The notes under the pieces were generated by a model that worked only from the letters and a program-made list of their open reading frames with translations, made no database searches and was not told the DNA's origin. Position numbers and translations under genes: made by a program. Below, piece after piece: positions 5,694 through 5,822 of a stretch of 5,822 bases of DNA. Position 1 is the stretch's first letter. Each line of letters starts with the position of its first letter. The stretch comes from an uncultured Clostridiaceae bacterium (GTDB lineage: Bacteria; Bacillota; Clostridia; Lachnospirales; Lachnospiraceae): positions 1 through 5,822 of the forward strand of contig CAUCBQ010000132.1 in assembly GCA_958441075.1 (NCBI GenBank), given 5' to 3'.

Positions 5694-5822
5694 ATGACAC
5701 TGAAGCATTTGGAAATAGGAAAGAGCGCCGTTATAAAGGCTGTAGGCGGAGAGGGGGCTCTGCGTCAGCATTTTCTGGACATGGGAGTGATCCCGGGAGC
5801 AGAGGTAACGGCTGTGAAGCTG
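5694..5822 (+). CDS. feoA: FeoA-family ferrous iron transport protein (N-terminal part, cut by window end)
   Basis: The first 43 codons are visible; full FeoA proteins are about 70-85 aa. FeoA is a small cytoplasmic SH3-like protein that assists the FeoB GTPase permease in Fe2+ uptake. The visible part shows the family pattern: an N-terminal LKHLEIGKSAVIKAV strand pair, then LRQHFLDMGVIPGAEV (about residues 23-38), matching the FeoA core R-x-x-L-x-D-M-G-hydrophobic-x-P-G. It is preceded by a sigma-A promoter with an embedded Fur box, which agrees with iron-repressed expression. A start at 5655 would add 13 residues (MKVVSEYEKGQRK) not usual for FeoA, so 5694 is preferred. A DtxR-type regulator's C-terminal FeoA domain is excluded because this is an N-terminal start. 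feoB probably lies just downstream, outside the window. Confidence 0.88.
   Translation, partial: MTLKHLEIGKSAVIKAVGGEGALRQHFLDMGVIPGAEVTAVKL

Overview
The window looks like ordinary chromosome from a low-to-mid GC anaerobic Firmicute, most likely a gut Lachnospiraceae/Clostridia member. The reasons are a pyrF-pyrK-pyrD gene order with a type 1B (NAD-dependent) dihydroorotate dehydrogenase, strong AGGAGG-type ribosome binding sites, a Cys-type sulfatase, an M3 oligoendopeptidase and a feoA gene of the Firmicute style. All genes lie on the + strand and all appear intact. The exceptions are the two genes cut by the window edges.

Region 1 (1-1871) is the end of a pyrimidine biosynthesis operon. 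It holds the last codons of a gene that is probably pyrF, then pyrK (FAD/2Fe-2S electron transfer subunit) and pyrD (FMN catalytic subunit). PyrK and PyrD together form the heterotetrameric DHODH that oxidises dihydroorotate with NAD+. A GC-rich 11-bp hairpin follows pyrD. It lacks a proper U-tract, so it may terminate only partly.

Region 2 (1872-5189) holds a cytoplasmic-looking formylglycine-type sulfatase/phosphonate-monoesterase-superfamily hydrolase. It is followed 55 bp later by a 561-aa M3-family zinc oligoendopeptidase. A textbook intrinsic terminator closes the pair.

Region 3 (5190-5822) holds a small MmcQ/YjbR-family gene that starts only 38 bp after that terminator. Next is a 124-bp intergenic region with a near-consensus sigma-A promoter whose 17-bp spacer contains a near-perfect Fur box (14 of 15 positions, counting the free central base). 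Then comes the start of feoA, cut by the window end; feoB would be expected just outside. This is a clear iron-regulated promoter and the best regulatory signal in the window.

I found no mobile element, CRISPR array, tRNA/rRNA or novel multi-gene system. The points most worth a second look are the Fur-promoter architecture, the unassigned substrate of the sulfatase, and the way terminator placement affects expression of the sulfatase and YjbR genes. No stretch longer than about 130 bases lacks a gene.
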